Shown here: positions 28,426 to 37,674 of the stretch, piece after piece
Layout of the letters: the number at the start of each line of letters is the position of its first letter
Numbering within the stretch: position 1 is the first letter of the stretch
Program-made: the position numbers and the translations under genes
NCBI GenBank assembly: GCA_017940385.1
Contig: JAGAYS010000028.1
Location: forward strand, 1-64,000
From: Ruminobacter sp.
Lineage (GTDB): Bacteria; Pseudomonadota; Gammaproteobacteria; Enterobacterales; Succinivibrionaceae
DNA length: 64,000 bases
Reading direction: 5' to 3'
Notes under the pieces: generated by a model
What the model saw: the letters and a program-made list of their open reading frames with translations, nothing else
Told to the model about the DNA's origin: nothing
The model's database searches: none

Positions 28426-29547
28426 CTAAGGAGTAAACACACCGCTGTCGTCATTACCGTCATCGGCACTGCGAACGGAGCTTTCATGTTCTTTTGCCGG
28501 TCCTTCAGCCACGTTTTTTTCTTCCTGTTCACCATCCTTGTTTTTCGGAGAATGCATGCCAGGAATAAAAGAATCATCAAACGGACCGCGACCTTCTATT
28601 CCGTTAACCTTAATATGCTCAACGCTGCCGTTATCTCCGTTGTTTTTCATGTTCTCCTTTACAGACACGATAAGGTTGCTGCGGAAATCACTGAGTGCGA
28701 GATACACGTAGACAAGAGGCAGAAGAATGGTCATGGAATTCGTCAGGGCATGGTGCACCTGAGGATTATCCATGAAAAACACACTGATTACCAGCATGGC
28801 AAGAGGCAGTGTGTTGGCATAGGTATTGAGTCTCAGCAGGGCATCTCTCGGCAGACTTATTTTTACGACAATCTCCACGAAGAGACTCAGAAGTGAGGTT
28901 ATGCCTATCATGATGCACTGTCTGAGCAGAACCGCGAAATAAAGCACCATGACCACGATGCCGAAATACACAATCATCATTTTTGAAACAAAGCTTTCTA
29001 TGAGCCCGGCAACGGTAACCGTTGTATCATCCGAAGATGTCAGCAGACGGTAATTCATGCACACGGCATTCTCAAAACCGTTAAGACCGAAGCAGAAGCT
29101 GTTGGAATAAACGGTAACTACCGGCAGAAGCTGATTGGATGCCATTTCATCCACCTCAAATACCGGAGGCTCCTCGTCCTGAAAGTACATTCTTTCCGGA
29201 TATACGGCAAGAAGATTCTTTCCGTTCTCGTAGTGATACAGGACATAGGGACTGCCGGATTTATCCTTCTGCCAGAAATCAGACTTGCCGTCTTCAGGCA
29301 CTGATATCATTCCGTCACTGTAATCAAAAGCCGGAACCTTCTCAGCCATCGGCAGAAGGTCATTCTGAAAATAGCCGTGAAAATGCATGACGATGCCGAT
29401 TGTTATCAGCACTGCCGCGAGACCGGAACTTCTTAAAAGATGTCCCTGACCGAATCCCCTGAAGTAACAGATTACGGGAATGTAGAATTTTCTGGAGAAA
29501 ATCGCCAGTATCGGAAATATAAAAAGTTTTTTTAAAAATTTCTGCAT
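28426..29547 (-). CDS. DUF1189-like multi-pass membrane protein
   Basis: Predicted inner-membrane protein of 373 residues. The layout is one N-terminal helix (SSGLAAVLITIGIVMHFHG), an external domain of about 150 residues, then four or five hydrophobic segments and a charged C-terminal tail of about 75 residues. The external domain has VPAFDYSDGMISVPEDGK and a later AVYPERMYF, and a late segment reads LRLNTYANTLPLAMLVI; these match the general plan of the DUF1189 family. The family has no settled function. The start MQKFLKK is preferred over an upstream in-frame ATG because the extension looks non-coding. It is close to the 27366 gene (47 bases), so they may be co-transcribed. Confidence 0.7.
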   Translation of the reverse strand: MQKFLKKLFIFPILAIFSRKFYIPVICYFRGFGQGHLLRSSGLAAVLITIGIVMHFHGYFQNDLLPMAEKVPAFDYSDGMISVPEDGKSDFWQKDKSGSPYVLYHYENGKNLLAVYPERMYFQDEEPPVFEVDEMASNQLLPVVTVYSNSFCFGLNGFENAVCMNYRLLTSSDDTTVTVAGLIESFVSKMMIVYFGIVVMVLYFAVLLRQCIMIGITSLLSLFVEIVVKISLPRDALLRLNTYANTLPLAMLVISVFFMDNPQVHHALTNSMTILLPLVYVYLALSDFRSNLIVSVKENMKNNGDNGSVEHIKVNGIEGRGPFDDSFIPGMHSPKNKDGEQEEKNVAEGPAKEHESSVRSADDGNDDSGVFTP

Positions 29548-29711
29548 TATATTATTCCGCGGATATAAAAAAGCCACGGGCGTGATCATCTGCTCCGGCG
29601 GCACGGAAACAAGGGCGGACACGGTGCGTCAGCCCGGTGTAAATCAGAGTCATTCTATCATAAGTTTACGTTTTTCAACAGATTGAGGGGTTCCGGAACC
29701 GGAAGCCGGCG

Positions 29712-31841
29712 TCATGTTTTATGCTTCCGCACGGTCTTTCGGACCGTATCTCCCTTTTTGACCTTTCCGGATTTTTTAACCTTTTTATCATTTTGAGGTA
29801 CGGAACCTCCGGCCGGTGCGTTATCAGCGTTCGTATTTACGGAGACACGGTCTCCGCTTCCGGAAACCGGCGGAATTGAGGAAACTGTTGCGTTATTGTT
29901 CCGTTCAGCATTACCGTCTTTTATCCTGTTCTCTTCCGAACTGACGCCGTCACGCCGTTCCGTCATGTTCTCCTCGGCATTCTGAACCTTTTCTCCGACA
30001 GCTTTTTCCGAAACGGAAGAAGCATTCTCTCCTTCATCCGGGGATGCAGGTCCACTTTCCTTTTCACTTACGCTCAGATTCTCTGCCGGAGGAACCCTGC
30101 TGCTGAGATCATCATAGGCAAAACAGGCTTCGGTATTTCCCAGATCACATCCCGCTCCGTAAAAGCCCTTTGACGTGTCGGCATTCTGAGGTACCCCGTT
30201 CCCCCTTTCATACATGACGCCTATGTTATAACAGGCATCACCATCCTTCAGAGAGCAGCCCAGAGTCAGATATTTTATGGCAAGTGCCGGATCAACCTCG
30301 ACATTCTTGCCGTTAAGATAGATGATTCCGGCTCCGGTACAACCCTGAGGATAACCCAGTTCGCAGGACTTCATCACATACTCCCGTGATCTGTCATAGT
30401 CCTGAGGCACACCGCGTCCGCTGTAATATGCGACTCCAAGGTAAAAGCAGGAGGCGCCGTCATTCATGCGGCAGGCCACGTCATAGTATTTATCGGCAAG
30501 AACCACGTCAAGTTCCCTGCCAATCCCCCTGTCGAATATTTCACCGACTGCACGACAGCCTTCGGCGAAATCAAGGGAACAGGACTGCTGTGCGTATCTG
30601 TACGCATCATCCGTCACCGATTCATCAGTCTCACCTGATGAATTCATGTACACGGAGGCCAGCCTGAAACAGCCCTCACCGTTGTCCCTGTCGCATGCCA
30701 TGAGAAAATACTTCTCCGCCGCCAAAACGTCAGGAGACACGTCGATACCGTCCTGATAGATACGCCCCAGTCTTACGCAGCCGTCAGCGTTACCGTAATT
30801 GCATGCAAGCCAGAAAAAACGTCTGGCCTCTTTTCTGTTAACGGCAAGATGCTCGCCGGAATAGTAAATGATTCCCAGATCATTACATCCGTCACCGTCT
30901 CTGAGTTCACATGATTTCTGGAGATACAGCGATGACAGTTCCATGTTATGCATCATATTAACGTTATCCCCGACGTAATATGATTCATTCCCCATAATTT
31001 CACCGAGAATGTGACATGAATGGCCGTGATTCAGCCTGCACGCCCTGCTGTAGAGAACGACTGCCTCACGGAAATCCTGATTCTCAGTTCCGTGAAAGCG
31101 GATCTCCGCAAGATTAAAACAGCCGTTACCAAATCCAAGATCACAGCTTTTTCTGAAAAACTCTCCCGCCTCATTCTGAGCTTCACCGTTCTTTACCATA
31201 ATCTCACCCACCCGGTTACAGCCGCTGCCGTGCTTCAGCGTACAGCTTTTATGGTAAAGAACGAAAGCCTTGTCACTCATTTTCCGTTCCTCAAGCATGC
31301 CGGCAAGAAAGAAGCATGATGAGGCGTTGTCACCGTAACAGCCGCGGGCAAATATATCCATGGCCGCCGCGTCATCCGGCGGCAGTACAAAACCTTCCCG
31401 CAGAACATGTCCCAGATCGTTGCATGCCTCCTGATTTTTCATACGGCAGGCCTGATGGATCATCCTGAGAGAATTTCGGTGGTCGCCGAACTGATCTCTG
31501 TAGATTAATCCCAGCCTTCTGCAGGAATCGCTGATACCGTTCCTGCATCCTGCCCGAAACATTTCCACGGCCTTGTAATAATTGGCAGGAACGTCACCTC
31601 CGACCCAAATTTCCCCAGCCCGGTTACAGGATGCTGAATCTCCGAGAACACAGCCTTTTCCGTAATAATCAGCGGCCTCCGCATGATATCCCTGGTGCTC
31701 CTTCTTACTTCCGGCACTGAAACATGACGAACCGTCACCGAAAAGACAAAGACCGCCGTCGCAGCCGGACAAAACCAGTGACACCACGGATATTGCCGCC
31801 ATGCGAAACATGTTATGCATTGCAGTCTTTAATTCAGTCAT
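29712..31841 (-). CDS. Cysteine-rich Sel1-repeat lipoprotein (Hcp-like)
   Basis: Predicted outer-membrane or periplasmic lipoprotein of 709 residues. The signal sequence ends in a lipobox (VLSGC). It is followed by 15 Sel1-like repeats, each with a C-x7-C pair such as CVLGDSASC, CRMKNQEAC and CELGYPQGC. This disulfide-per-repeat layout is that of Helicobacter cysteine-rich proteins. The C-terminal 120 residues are low complexity, ending in a very basic tail (KKVKKSGKVKKGD). Sel1 repeats usually bind other proteins or assist envelope assembly. The start is the second ATG, with AAGAG ten bases upstream. It closes the block of exported proteins that begins at 20883. Confidence 0.85.
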   Translation of the reverse strand: MTELKTAMHNMFRMAAISVVSLVLSGCDGGLCLFGDGSSCFSAGSKKEHQGYHAEAADYYGKGCVLGDSASCNRAGEIWVGGDVPANYYKAVEMFRAGCRNGISDSCRRLGLIYRDQFGDHRNSLRMIHQACRMKNQEACNDLGHVLREGFVLPPDDAAAMDIFARGCYGDNASSCFFLAGMLEERKMSDKAFVLYHKSCTLKHGSGCNRVGEIMVKNGEAQNEAGEFFRKSCDLGFGNGCFNLAEIRFHGTENQDFREAVVLYSRACRLNHGHSCHILGEIMGNESYYVGDNVNMMHNMELSSLYLQKSCELRDGDGCNDLGIIYYSGEHLAVNRKEARRFFWLACNYGNADGCVRLGRIYQDGIDVSPDVLAAEKYFLMACDRDNGEGCFRLASVYMNSSGETDESVTDDAYRYAQQSCSLDFAEGCRAVGEIFDRGIGRELDVVLADKYYDVACRMNDGASCFYLGVAYYSGRGVPQDYDRSREYVMKSCELGYPQGCTGAGIIYLNGKNVEVDPALAIKYLTLGCSLKDGDACYNIGVMYERGNGVPQNADTSKGFYGAGCDLGNTEACFAYDDLSSRVPPAENLSVSEKESGPASPDEGENASSVSEKAVGEKVQNAEENMTERRDGVSSEENRIKDGNAERNNNATVSSIPPVSGSGDRVSVNTNADNAPAGGSVPQNDKKVKKSGKVKKGDTVRKTVRKHKT

Positions 31842-32242
31842 GATCATGTCTCTTCAGTTTATCCTTTTTACGGACTGGACGTTCGGGATCCGATTCCCGG
31901 ACGGACAGGGCAATTCCTTCTTCCGGAAACGGTTAAAATCAGGACTTCAGAAAATAAGATCCTTATTTCATGTTAACACAGATGTGAAGCGGCAACGCCC
32001 CGTATGGGAACAGTCCGTTTAAAAATTTGAAATACATGTTCAATTTTTCATCAAAAAGCACCTTTGACCATGATTATCACTGAGCCGCAAATATTGGCAG
32101 AACATGCGTAAAAGATTCAGTAATACGGTGACCATACTCAGTGAATGAATTGTCTCGTCTCGCTGACGAAACAGTGTAAGCCGGCTGCAAAAACATCATG
32201 TTTTCATCCGTTCCGGAAATAACGATACCGGTGTCAGAAGAT

Positions 32243-32279
32243 GAAAAAGGCACCGCCACGGCGGGTGACGGTGCCTTTC
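32243..32279 (-). terminator. Terminator of the SulP gene
   Basis: AAAGGCACCG and CGGTGCCTTT form a 10-bp stem; the minus strand continues TTTTTCATC. It lies about 20 bases after the SulP stop codon. Confidence 0.85.
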
Positions 32280-32300
32280 ATCCTATTGTGACCGGAACGG

Positions 32301-33992
32301 CTAAGCTGTGATTTCCGCTGCCTTATGACCTGTCTTTGCATACACCAGTGCATCATCAAGATTCTTTTCAAAATCTACTTCAGGATGCTTCTGGGCAAAC
32401 TTGGACTTAACCATGGTCTTCATAGGCTGGAACTGAACGGAAGTAATGATGAGCTTGACACCCTTCTTCTGCATTTCGTTACAGAACTGTTCCAGACAGT
32501 GAGATCCACCTGCATCCAGCATGTTTACGCCGCTGAAATCAAGAATAAGCCCCTTTTCACTGAGAAGTTCATGCCTTAAATTACGGAACACCTTCTCAGC
32601 TGAAGCGAAAAACAGCGGACCGGCAATGCCGTATGCCCCGAAATCACTGTTAAGCTGATCGGCAACATTCTTGTGAACAGTCAGATCATGAACCCTGGTC
32701 ATTCTTGCCATGTCTCTCATGAAGATGATTGAAGCCATGATTATACCGAAGCTGATAGCAACTACCATGTCAAACACGACGGTACAGAAGATACAGCAGA
32801 ACATGATGAGAACGTCAGTTCTTGGTGCGGTTTTCGCAAGGTTAACCACCTTACGCCATTCACTCATGTTGTAGGCAACAAGAAGAAGCAGCGCACTCAT
32901 GGCTGCAAGAGGCAGTATTGAGAGAACAGGAGCCAGAGCCAGAATTGCTATAAGAACGGTAACGGCATGTCCCACTGCAGCAATCGGTGAAGTTCCGCCG
33001 GCCTTAACGTTGGCAGCACTTCTTGCTATTGCCGCAGTTGAAGTGATACCGCCAAGGAACGGAGCAATAATGTTACCAAGTCCCTGACCGAAGAGTTCTC
33101 CGTTGGAATGATGTCTGGTATTTGTCATTCCGTCGAGAACAACGGCACAGAGAAGTGATTCGATGGCACCGAGTACGGCCATTGAGAATGCAGCAACGAT
33201 AAGAGCCTGAATGGTGGCAAAATCCCAGGTAAGGGATCCGCCGTTAGGTCCAGGCAGATTCCACGGAAGCAGGAAATGAGGCATAAACGGAGGAATACCG
33301 TTACCTATCGTTCCATCAGGATTAGTATAGTGGAATCTTGAACCGATGGTGGCAATGGTCTGATCACAGTATGTGGTAAGAACCCAGGCAACGGCGGTTC
33401 CCACAACAACGGCAGGAAGATGAGCCGGGAACTTAATCTTAAGCTTTGACCACAGCACAAGAACAGCCAGTGTTGAAACACCCACCACTACATCACCCCA
33501 CTTAGCGGTGGAGATCTTGGAACCAAGCTCTATCAGCTTGTCAATAAAGCTTTCAGGCATTGACGCTATGTCCAGACCAAGGAAATCCTTAACCTGAAGC
33601 ACCGCAATTACTATGCCGATACCCATGGTAAAACCGAGTGTTACCTCAATAGGGATGAACTGAATAAGTCTGCCGAGACGTCCCGCAGCCATTATCAGCA
33701 GGAAAAAACCGCAGAGAACACTTGCCACACATAGCCCCGCAGGACCATAAGCCTGAGCTACAGGATACAGAATTACCACGAAGGCGGCGGTAGGACCGGA
33801 AATACTGAATCTGGAACCGCCGGTCAGGGCTATTACAATACCTGCCACCAGAGAGGTGTAAAGACCGTATTCCGGACTTACGCCACTCGCTATGGCAAGG
33901 GCCATTGAAAGAGGGATGGCTATGATACCTACCACGATACCCGCTATCAGATCCTTCAGCAGTCTCGCCCTGGTATACGGCTCTTTAATCAT
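32301..33992 (-). CDS. SulP-family anion transporter with STAS domain
   Basis: Inner-membrane permease of the SulP/SLC26 family, importing sulfate, bicarbonate, dicarboxylates or similar anions. The transport domain (about residues 10-430) opens with DLIAGIVVGIIAIPLSMALAIASG and GLYTSLVAG, the family signature, and SGPTAAFVVI. A STAS domain ends the protein, with LILDFSGVNMLDAGG near residue 490 as the conserved strand-loop. The substrate cannot be read from sequence. The start at 33992 is favoured by AGGGA at five bases and by the family's normal beginning; the frame is open for 55 more codons to 34157, without a ribosome binding site. Confidence 0.92.
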   Translation of the reverse strand: MIKEPYTRARLLKDLIAGIVVGIIAIPLSMALAIASGVSPEYGLYTSLVAGIVIALTGGSRFSISGPTAAFVVILYPVAQAYGPAGLCVASVLCGFFLLIMAAGRLGRLIQFIPIEVTLGFTMGIGIVIAVLQVKDFLGLDIASMPESFIDKLIELGSKISTAKWGDVVVGVSTLAVLVLWSKLKIKFPAHLPAVVVGTAVAWVLTTYCDQTIATIGSRFHYTNPDGTIGNGIPPFMPHFLLPWNLPGPNGGSLTWDFATIQALIVAAFSMAVLGAIESLLCAVVLDGMTNTRHHSNGELFGQGLGNIIAPFLGGITSTAAIARSAANVKAGGTSPIAAVGHAVTVLIAILALAPVLSILPLAAMSALLLLVAYNMSEWRKVVNLAKTAPRTDVLIMFCCIFCTVVFDMVVAISFGIIMASIIFMRDMARMTRVHDLTVHKNVADQLNSDFGAYGIAGPLFFASAEKVFRNLRHELLSEKGLILDFSGVNMLDAGGSHCLEQFCNEMQKKGVKLIITSVQFQPMKTMVKSKFAQKHPEVDFEKNLDDALVYAKTGHKAAEITA

Positions 33993-34610
33993 TGAATCCC
34001 TGACGGCACTGCCAAAATGAAATATGGAGTGACGCACAGATACGATTTTTCTTTTGGTTCTAATCTTAACCATGATATTCACTAACTGTTTAACTGAGGA
34101 AGAACTATTTTTAATGTACTGATCAAGATTCCAGAGACTATCTGATAGCATAGACATATGTTAGGAGACAGGACAGGATCCTGAGAGTGAGCAATTATAC
34201 AATAATTTAAATTAATATTGTAATTTTATGATGCATGTAACAAAATTTTAAAAAGAAAAGTTTCCATGAGCCGGTGCCGTCATTCATCTCAACACCGATG
34301 AATTCAAATGTATCGCTGAAAAAGGAAGCAGAAGAACAGGTCAACACCTACAAAACCGCACCGTAATTCAGGTACAACCCGGTAAAAGTCATTGCCGGAT
34401 TGGAATGCGTGTATTGCGGACAGCTGTTTGAGCAATTACAAATTTTGCAACAGTTCTTCAACATTTAAAACCCGGAAGCAGGCTCATGAGCACTTGTTAA
34501 CCGCTATTTTGGAGCCATCAGAATCCTATACCAAACCGGCCTTCTCAGCGCCCCATTCTTCAGATACAGGCTCTTCTTTATTTAATTTATGAAAGTTCAG
34601 CTTTCAGACT
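33993..34610. other. Region upstream of the SulP gene
   Basis: Includes the possible 55-codon SulP extension (to 34157) and about 450 bases of AT-rich spacer with no recognisable gene. Confidence 0.4.
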
Positions 34611-35276
34611 TCATTCACCGCTTCTGTCCAGCCGGTGTCTTATCGCCAGAATCTGGGCACAGACATCAGTCATTTTGTTTTTAAGCTTTTTTATCCTGCT
34701 TCTGCAGGAAAATGCGTTATACAGATTGTTCACCCAGAAAAACTCATACAGTACGATAAGTCTGTCAAAATTGGTAAGACATACCAGAAATTCCTTTTCC
34801 ATCGGACTTTTTACCGCCATCCGACGCCTGAACCCGGAAGACAGGGAGACATTCTCAAGCAGGGAATCCAGCCTGCGATCAGCAATCTTTTTTCTTACGG
34901 AACAGAGTTCCGCATAAAACTCCCTGCTGGTGTGTGTGATTCTGTAAAGACCGTCCCTTACCGAAACGAACTCATTTTCACTGAGGCTGTCCTGTCTGAA
35001 AAATAACAGGACCGAGAGTCTGTGAATGCTCCACATGGTTCCGGAAAGCATTCTGCCGGCAATATTCGAGGCTTCCGCCGACAGCAGCACCAGTTCATAA
35101 TACTGTCTCAGACCGCCTCTCACCGGACCGCCGGAATATGAGCCCCTGTTTTTCCCTTTTGCTGAGATTACTGCCTCACGGGTTACGCTTATTCCCCCGT
35201 CTTCCGACTCCGGCAGTTCATGTGCGGACAGTTCCGCAATTTCCTTTACATCGTTATCGTTTCTTTCATCAGTCAC
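34611..35276 (-). CDS. DUF1845/AcaB-like protein
   Basis: 221 residues, no signal peptide, all-helical. The start is GTG, preceded by GGGAGGG at a good distance. The centre has SGTMWSIHRLSVLLFFRQD and the end EFLVCLTNFDRLIVLYEFFWVNNLYNAF followed by a basic helix. The order of a helix pair, a FDRL motif and a late Arg/Lys helix resembles the DUF1845 family (TIGR03761), which includes AcaB-type proteins carried by integrative elements and IncA/C plasmids. The match is by eye and modest. If true, it fits with the DotH-like genes as a trace of a conjugative element. Otherwise it is simply a hypothetical protein. Confidence 0.5.
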   Translation of the reverse strand: MTDERNDNDVKEIAELSAHELPESEDGGISVTREAVISAKGKNRGSYSGGPVRGGLRQYYELVLLSAEASNIAGRMLSGTMWSIHRLSVLLFFRQDSLSENEFVSVRDGLYRITHTSREFYAELCSVRKKIADRRLDSLLENVSLSSGFRRRMAVKSPMEKEFLVCLTNFDRLIVLYEFFWVNNLYNAFSCRSRIKKLKNKMTDVCAQILAIRHRLDRSGE

Positions 35277-35581
35277 CGTTTTGCCCTCCCGTCGGCAGTC
35301 ATACTCATCGTATTAAGCCTGACACAGGGATTTGCGTCGTTTATGCCATAAAACATTAATTAAACGTCATACTGCCCAAAGATCACATTGTCAGACCGAA
35401 ACAGGTATGTTGGAACCTCATCCGAATACGGAGTGAGATATAATGCCAGCAGATAATTAATTTCGCGCGGATACATTCATCGGTTCCGCTTTCAGCCCCC
35501 AGCAGTCTCAAAGTATTTCATCCGGAAAGCCGTGCCCGTGCGAATCACTTTTTGTTTTTTCCAAAGCAGCAGGATACAACT

Positions 35582-36397
35582 ATGTTTTTAGCCCCTATAA
35601 TCATGGCAGCAGCTCTTACGGGAACTCCGGCTGACTGGGCCGGCGTAACCCGTCCGGCAGGACAGGAGGCCCAGCCTATCGGAGAATATTCAAACGGATG
35701 TATTTCGGGAGCCGTAAGTGCGGATCTGAAAAATCCGTACTATCAGGTAATCAGACAGCAGAATCGGCGTTTCTACGGTCACCCGATTCTTGTGGAATAC
35801 CTTAACGATCTTGCCGTCAGGGCGCATGACTCAGGACTCCCGATTCTTCTCGTAGGAGACATGGCCATGCCCCGCGGCGGCCGCTTCATCCGCGGTCACG
35901 CAAGCCATCAGTCAGGACTGGACGCTGACATATGGTTCAGAATGGTTAAAAGGCCTCTGAGCAAAAGCGGACTGCAGACTCCATGGGCGCTTACCATAGT
36001 CAAGGACAATTTCCTGGAAACGAACTCTCATTACACCAGAGACACCTACACCCTCATAAAACTTGCAGCCTCCGATGACCGCGTATCCCGTATCTTCGTG
36101 CATCCGGCAATTAAGAACCGGATTTGTCAGGATACTCCGGAAAACGATCGCGCATGGGTACGCAAGCTCCGCCCATGGTGGGGACACACTGCGCACATGC
36201 ACGTAAGACTTGAATGCCCTGCCGGAGCCCTGTACTGCGTAAAACAGCCGGCAGTGGCAGAAGGTGACGGCTGCGGAGCCGAACTGGAAAGCTGGCTGGA
36301 GGATATAAGACATCCTAAGAAGAAAAAGGAAAAGCCGCAGAAGCCTGTTAAAAAGACAGTTCCGGAACGGTGCGTGGATCTGCTGAACATCAAATAA
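35582..36397 (+). CDS. mepA: Penicillin-insensitive murein endopeptidase
   Basis: Periplasmic zinc peptidase (M74, LAS family) that cuts D-Ala-meso-DAP cross-links in peptidoglycan. The metal and active-site motifs are present: HASHQSGLDADIW near residue 115 and WGHTAHMHVRLECP near 200. The 271-residue length is right. The signal peptide (MFLAPIIMAAALTG) is short and weakly hydrophobic. I place the start at the ATG with AGGA eight bases upstream; the frame also opens ten codons earlier at a TTG. The C-terminus has a basic Lys-rich segment (PKKKKEKPQKPVKK). It is a single-gene transcript on the plus strand. Confidence 0.93.
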   Translation: MFLAPIIMAAALTGTPADWAGVTRPAGQEAQPIGEYSNGCISGAVSADLKNPYYQVIRQQNRRFYGHPILVEYLNDLAVRAHDSGLPILLVGDMAMPRGGRFIRGHASHQSGLDADIWFRMVKRPLSKSGLQTPWALTIVKDNFLETNSHYTRDTYTLIKLAASDDRVSRIFVHPAIKNRICQDTPENDRAWVRKLRPWWGHTAHMHVRLECPAGALYCVKQPAVAEGDGCGAELESWLEDIRHPKKKKEKPQKPVKKTVPERCVDLLNIK

Positions 36398-36507
36398 AGG
36401 CTTGCCCCCATAAAAAGCGTGGCTTCACGGAATTGTTTGAAGACCTGGTGAGGTTCGGATCCAATCAGTGTAAAGCCCCCTTAAAATTGTAGTAAAGCCA
36501 AAAACAA

Positions 36508-36541
36508 CAGAGACCGAATCCAATGTCAGGATTCGGTCTCT
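36508..36541 (-). terminator. Terminator of the 36593 gene
   Basis: GAGACCGAATCC pairs with GGATTCGGTCTC (12 bp) around a 7-nt loop; the minus strand continues TGTTGTTTTTGG. Confidence 0.75.
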
Positions 36542-36592
36542 CATTATCTACAAAACACCTGAACAGCGCTGTCGGGCCGTTTCGTTACATGA

Positions 36593-37312
36593 TTAGTCGA
36601 ACAGAATAGGCATTCTCTTCTTCAGATAACGTGCCAGCTGTTCACTCTTGATGGAAATCTGCAGATGAGTGGCAGATTCATCCACGGTCCAGTCAAGAAG
36701 CCTAATCATGTCGAATGACAGATCCTGTTCTCTTATGGTGTTCTTAATGGCAGGAGAAAGGTCAACAATGTATTCCTTGGCATTGTACTCACTCTTTGTA
36801 ACGCTTATGTCCGGAATTGCCCTGTTGATTGCGGAAATTTCCAGACCTGTTACCATCATGCCGATTCTTATCATGTTACGGATAAACCATGAGGTATCAG
36901 GCATTTCCCATGAATTAAGAACAAATGCCAGCTTGAAATTATCCTTATTGACGATAATGTCGCTTACGGAGAGATTCAGAATGATCCTGCCAAGCTTTAC
37001 ATGATTGGCGATAAGCTTAAGCCTGTTGATGCTGGAAGTTGAAACCTGCAGACTGTCCAGCACCTTTGGAATTCTAATGTCAGACACATATTCATTGACC
37101 AGATCGGTAGGAATCACAAAGCGTCCGAAAACCATATCCTCAAAGCGCTGTGCACGCCAGATCTCCTTACCCAGCTTCTTAAGATCACTGAATTCGGCAC
37201 TAACCTGTGACTGTGCATCCTTTACCCTCAATTCATAGCGTTTATGAATACCGTCAACCACGCTGGAATCGAACATGGTTCCGTTATTGGGATTGTAGTA
37301 TTTCTCTGACAT
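36593..37312 (-). CDS. Hypothetical cytoplasmic protein
   Basis: Not recognised; 239 residues without signal peptide or membrane helix. It has a polar N-terminus (MSEKYYNPNNGTMFDS), a helical stretch with KKLGKEIWRAQRFEDMVFGRFVIP, and a mixed C-terminal domain with VDLSPAIKNTIREQDLSFDMIRLLDW and LKKRMPILFD. AGGATT precedes the ATG. It has its own terminator and is flanked by mepA (convergent) and ddh (same strand, 360 bases away). No function is proposed. Confidence 0.75.
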   Translation of the reverse strand: MSEKYYNPNNGTMFDSSVVDGIHKRYELRVKDAQSQVSAEFSDLKKLGKEIWRAQRFEDMVFGRFVIPTDLVNEYVSDIRIPKVLDSLQVSTSSINRLKLIANHVKLGRIILNLSVSDIIVNKDNFKLAFVLNSWEMPDTSWFIRNMIRIGMMVTGLEISAINRAIPDISVTKSEYNAKEYIVDLSPAIKNTIREQDLSFDMIRLLDWTVDESATHLQISIKSEQLARYLKKRMPILFD

Positions 37313-37604
37313 TTAATCCTCTTAATTTTTTATTTTCCGGCCGCTGTTCTTATTTTATGGTGAGTTCCGATCATATTCCCTCCGGTATGTCCGAAACTGA
37401 GCGCGGCCAATTCAACATAACTGAGCTAATTATACTCTATCTGCCTTATTTTTGTAAAAACCAACACAAGCTCTGAGCAATGATTGTGGGCTTTCTCATG
37501 ATTGTGGTACCTGTCCGCACAAAATATATCACAAAATATCTGCTGAAATGAAAACAAAACACGGCATGAATAAGTTCAATCTTCTTACTGCAGGCATCGC
37601 CGGG
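37313..37604. other. Spacer between ddh terminator and hypothetical gene
   Basis: About 290 AT-rich bases that probably hold the promoter of the 36593 gene. No gene seen. Confidence 0.35.
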
Positions 37605-37644
37605 AAACAAAAAACTCCGACCGTCTTATCTGACTGTCGGAGTT
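37605..37644 (-). terminator. ddh terminator
   Basis: AACTCCGAC and GTCGGAGTT form a 9-bp stem; the minus strand continues TTTTTTGTTTCC. It lies 30 bases after the ddh stop codon. Confidence 0.9.
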
Positions 37645-37674
37645 GGATCGGTTTAGCCGTTAATTACCGGAACA

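Noticed and set aside
27730-28896. 388-codon plus-strand frame
   Set aside because: Antisense to the 27366 and 28426 genes, which have membrane segments and family features; the plus frame spans their gap with no sense.
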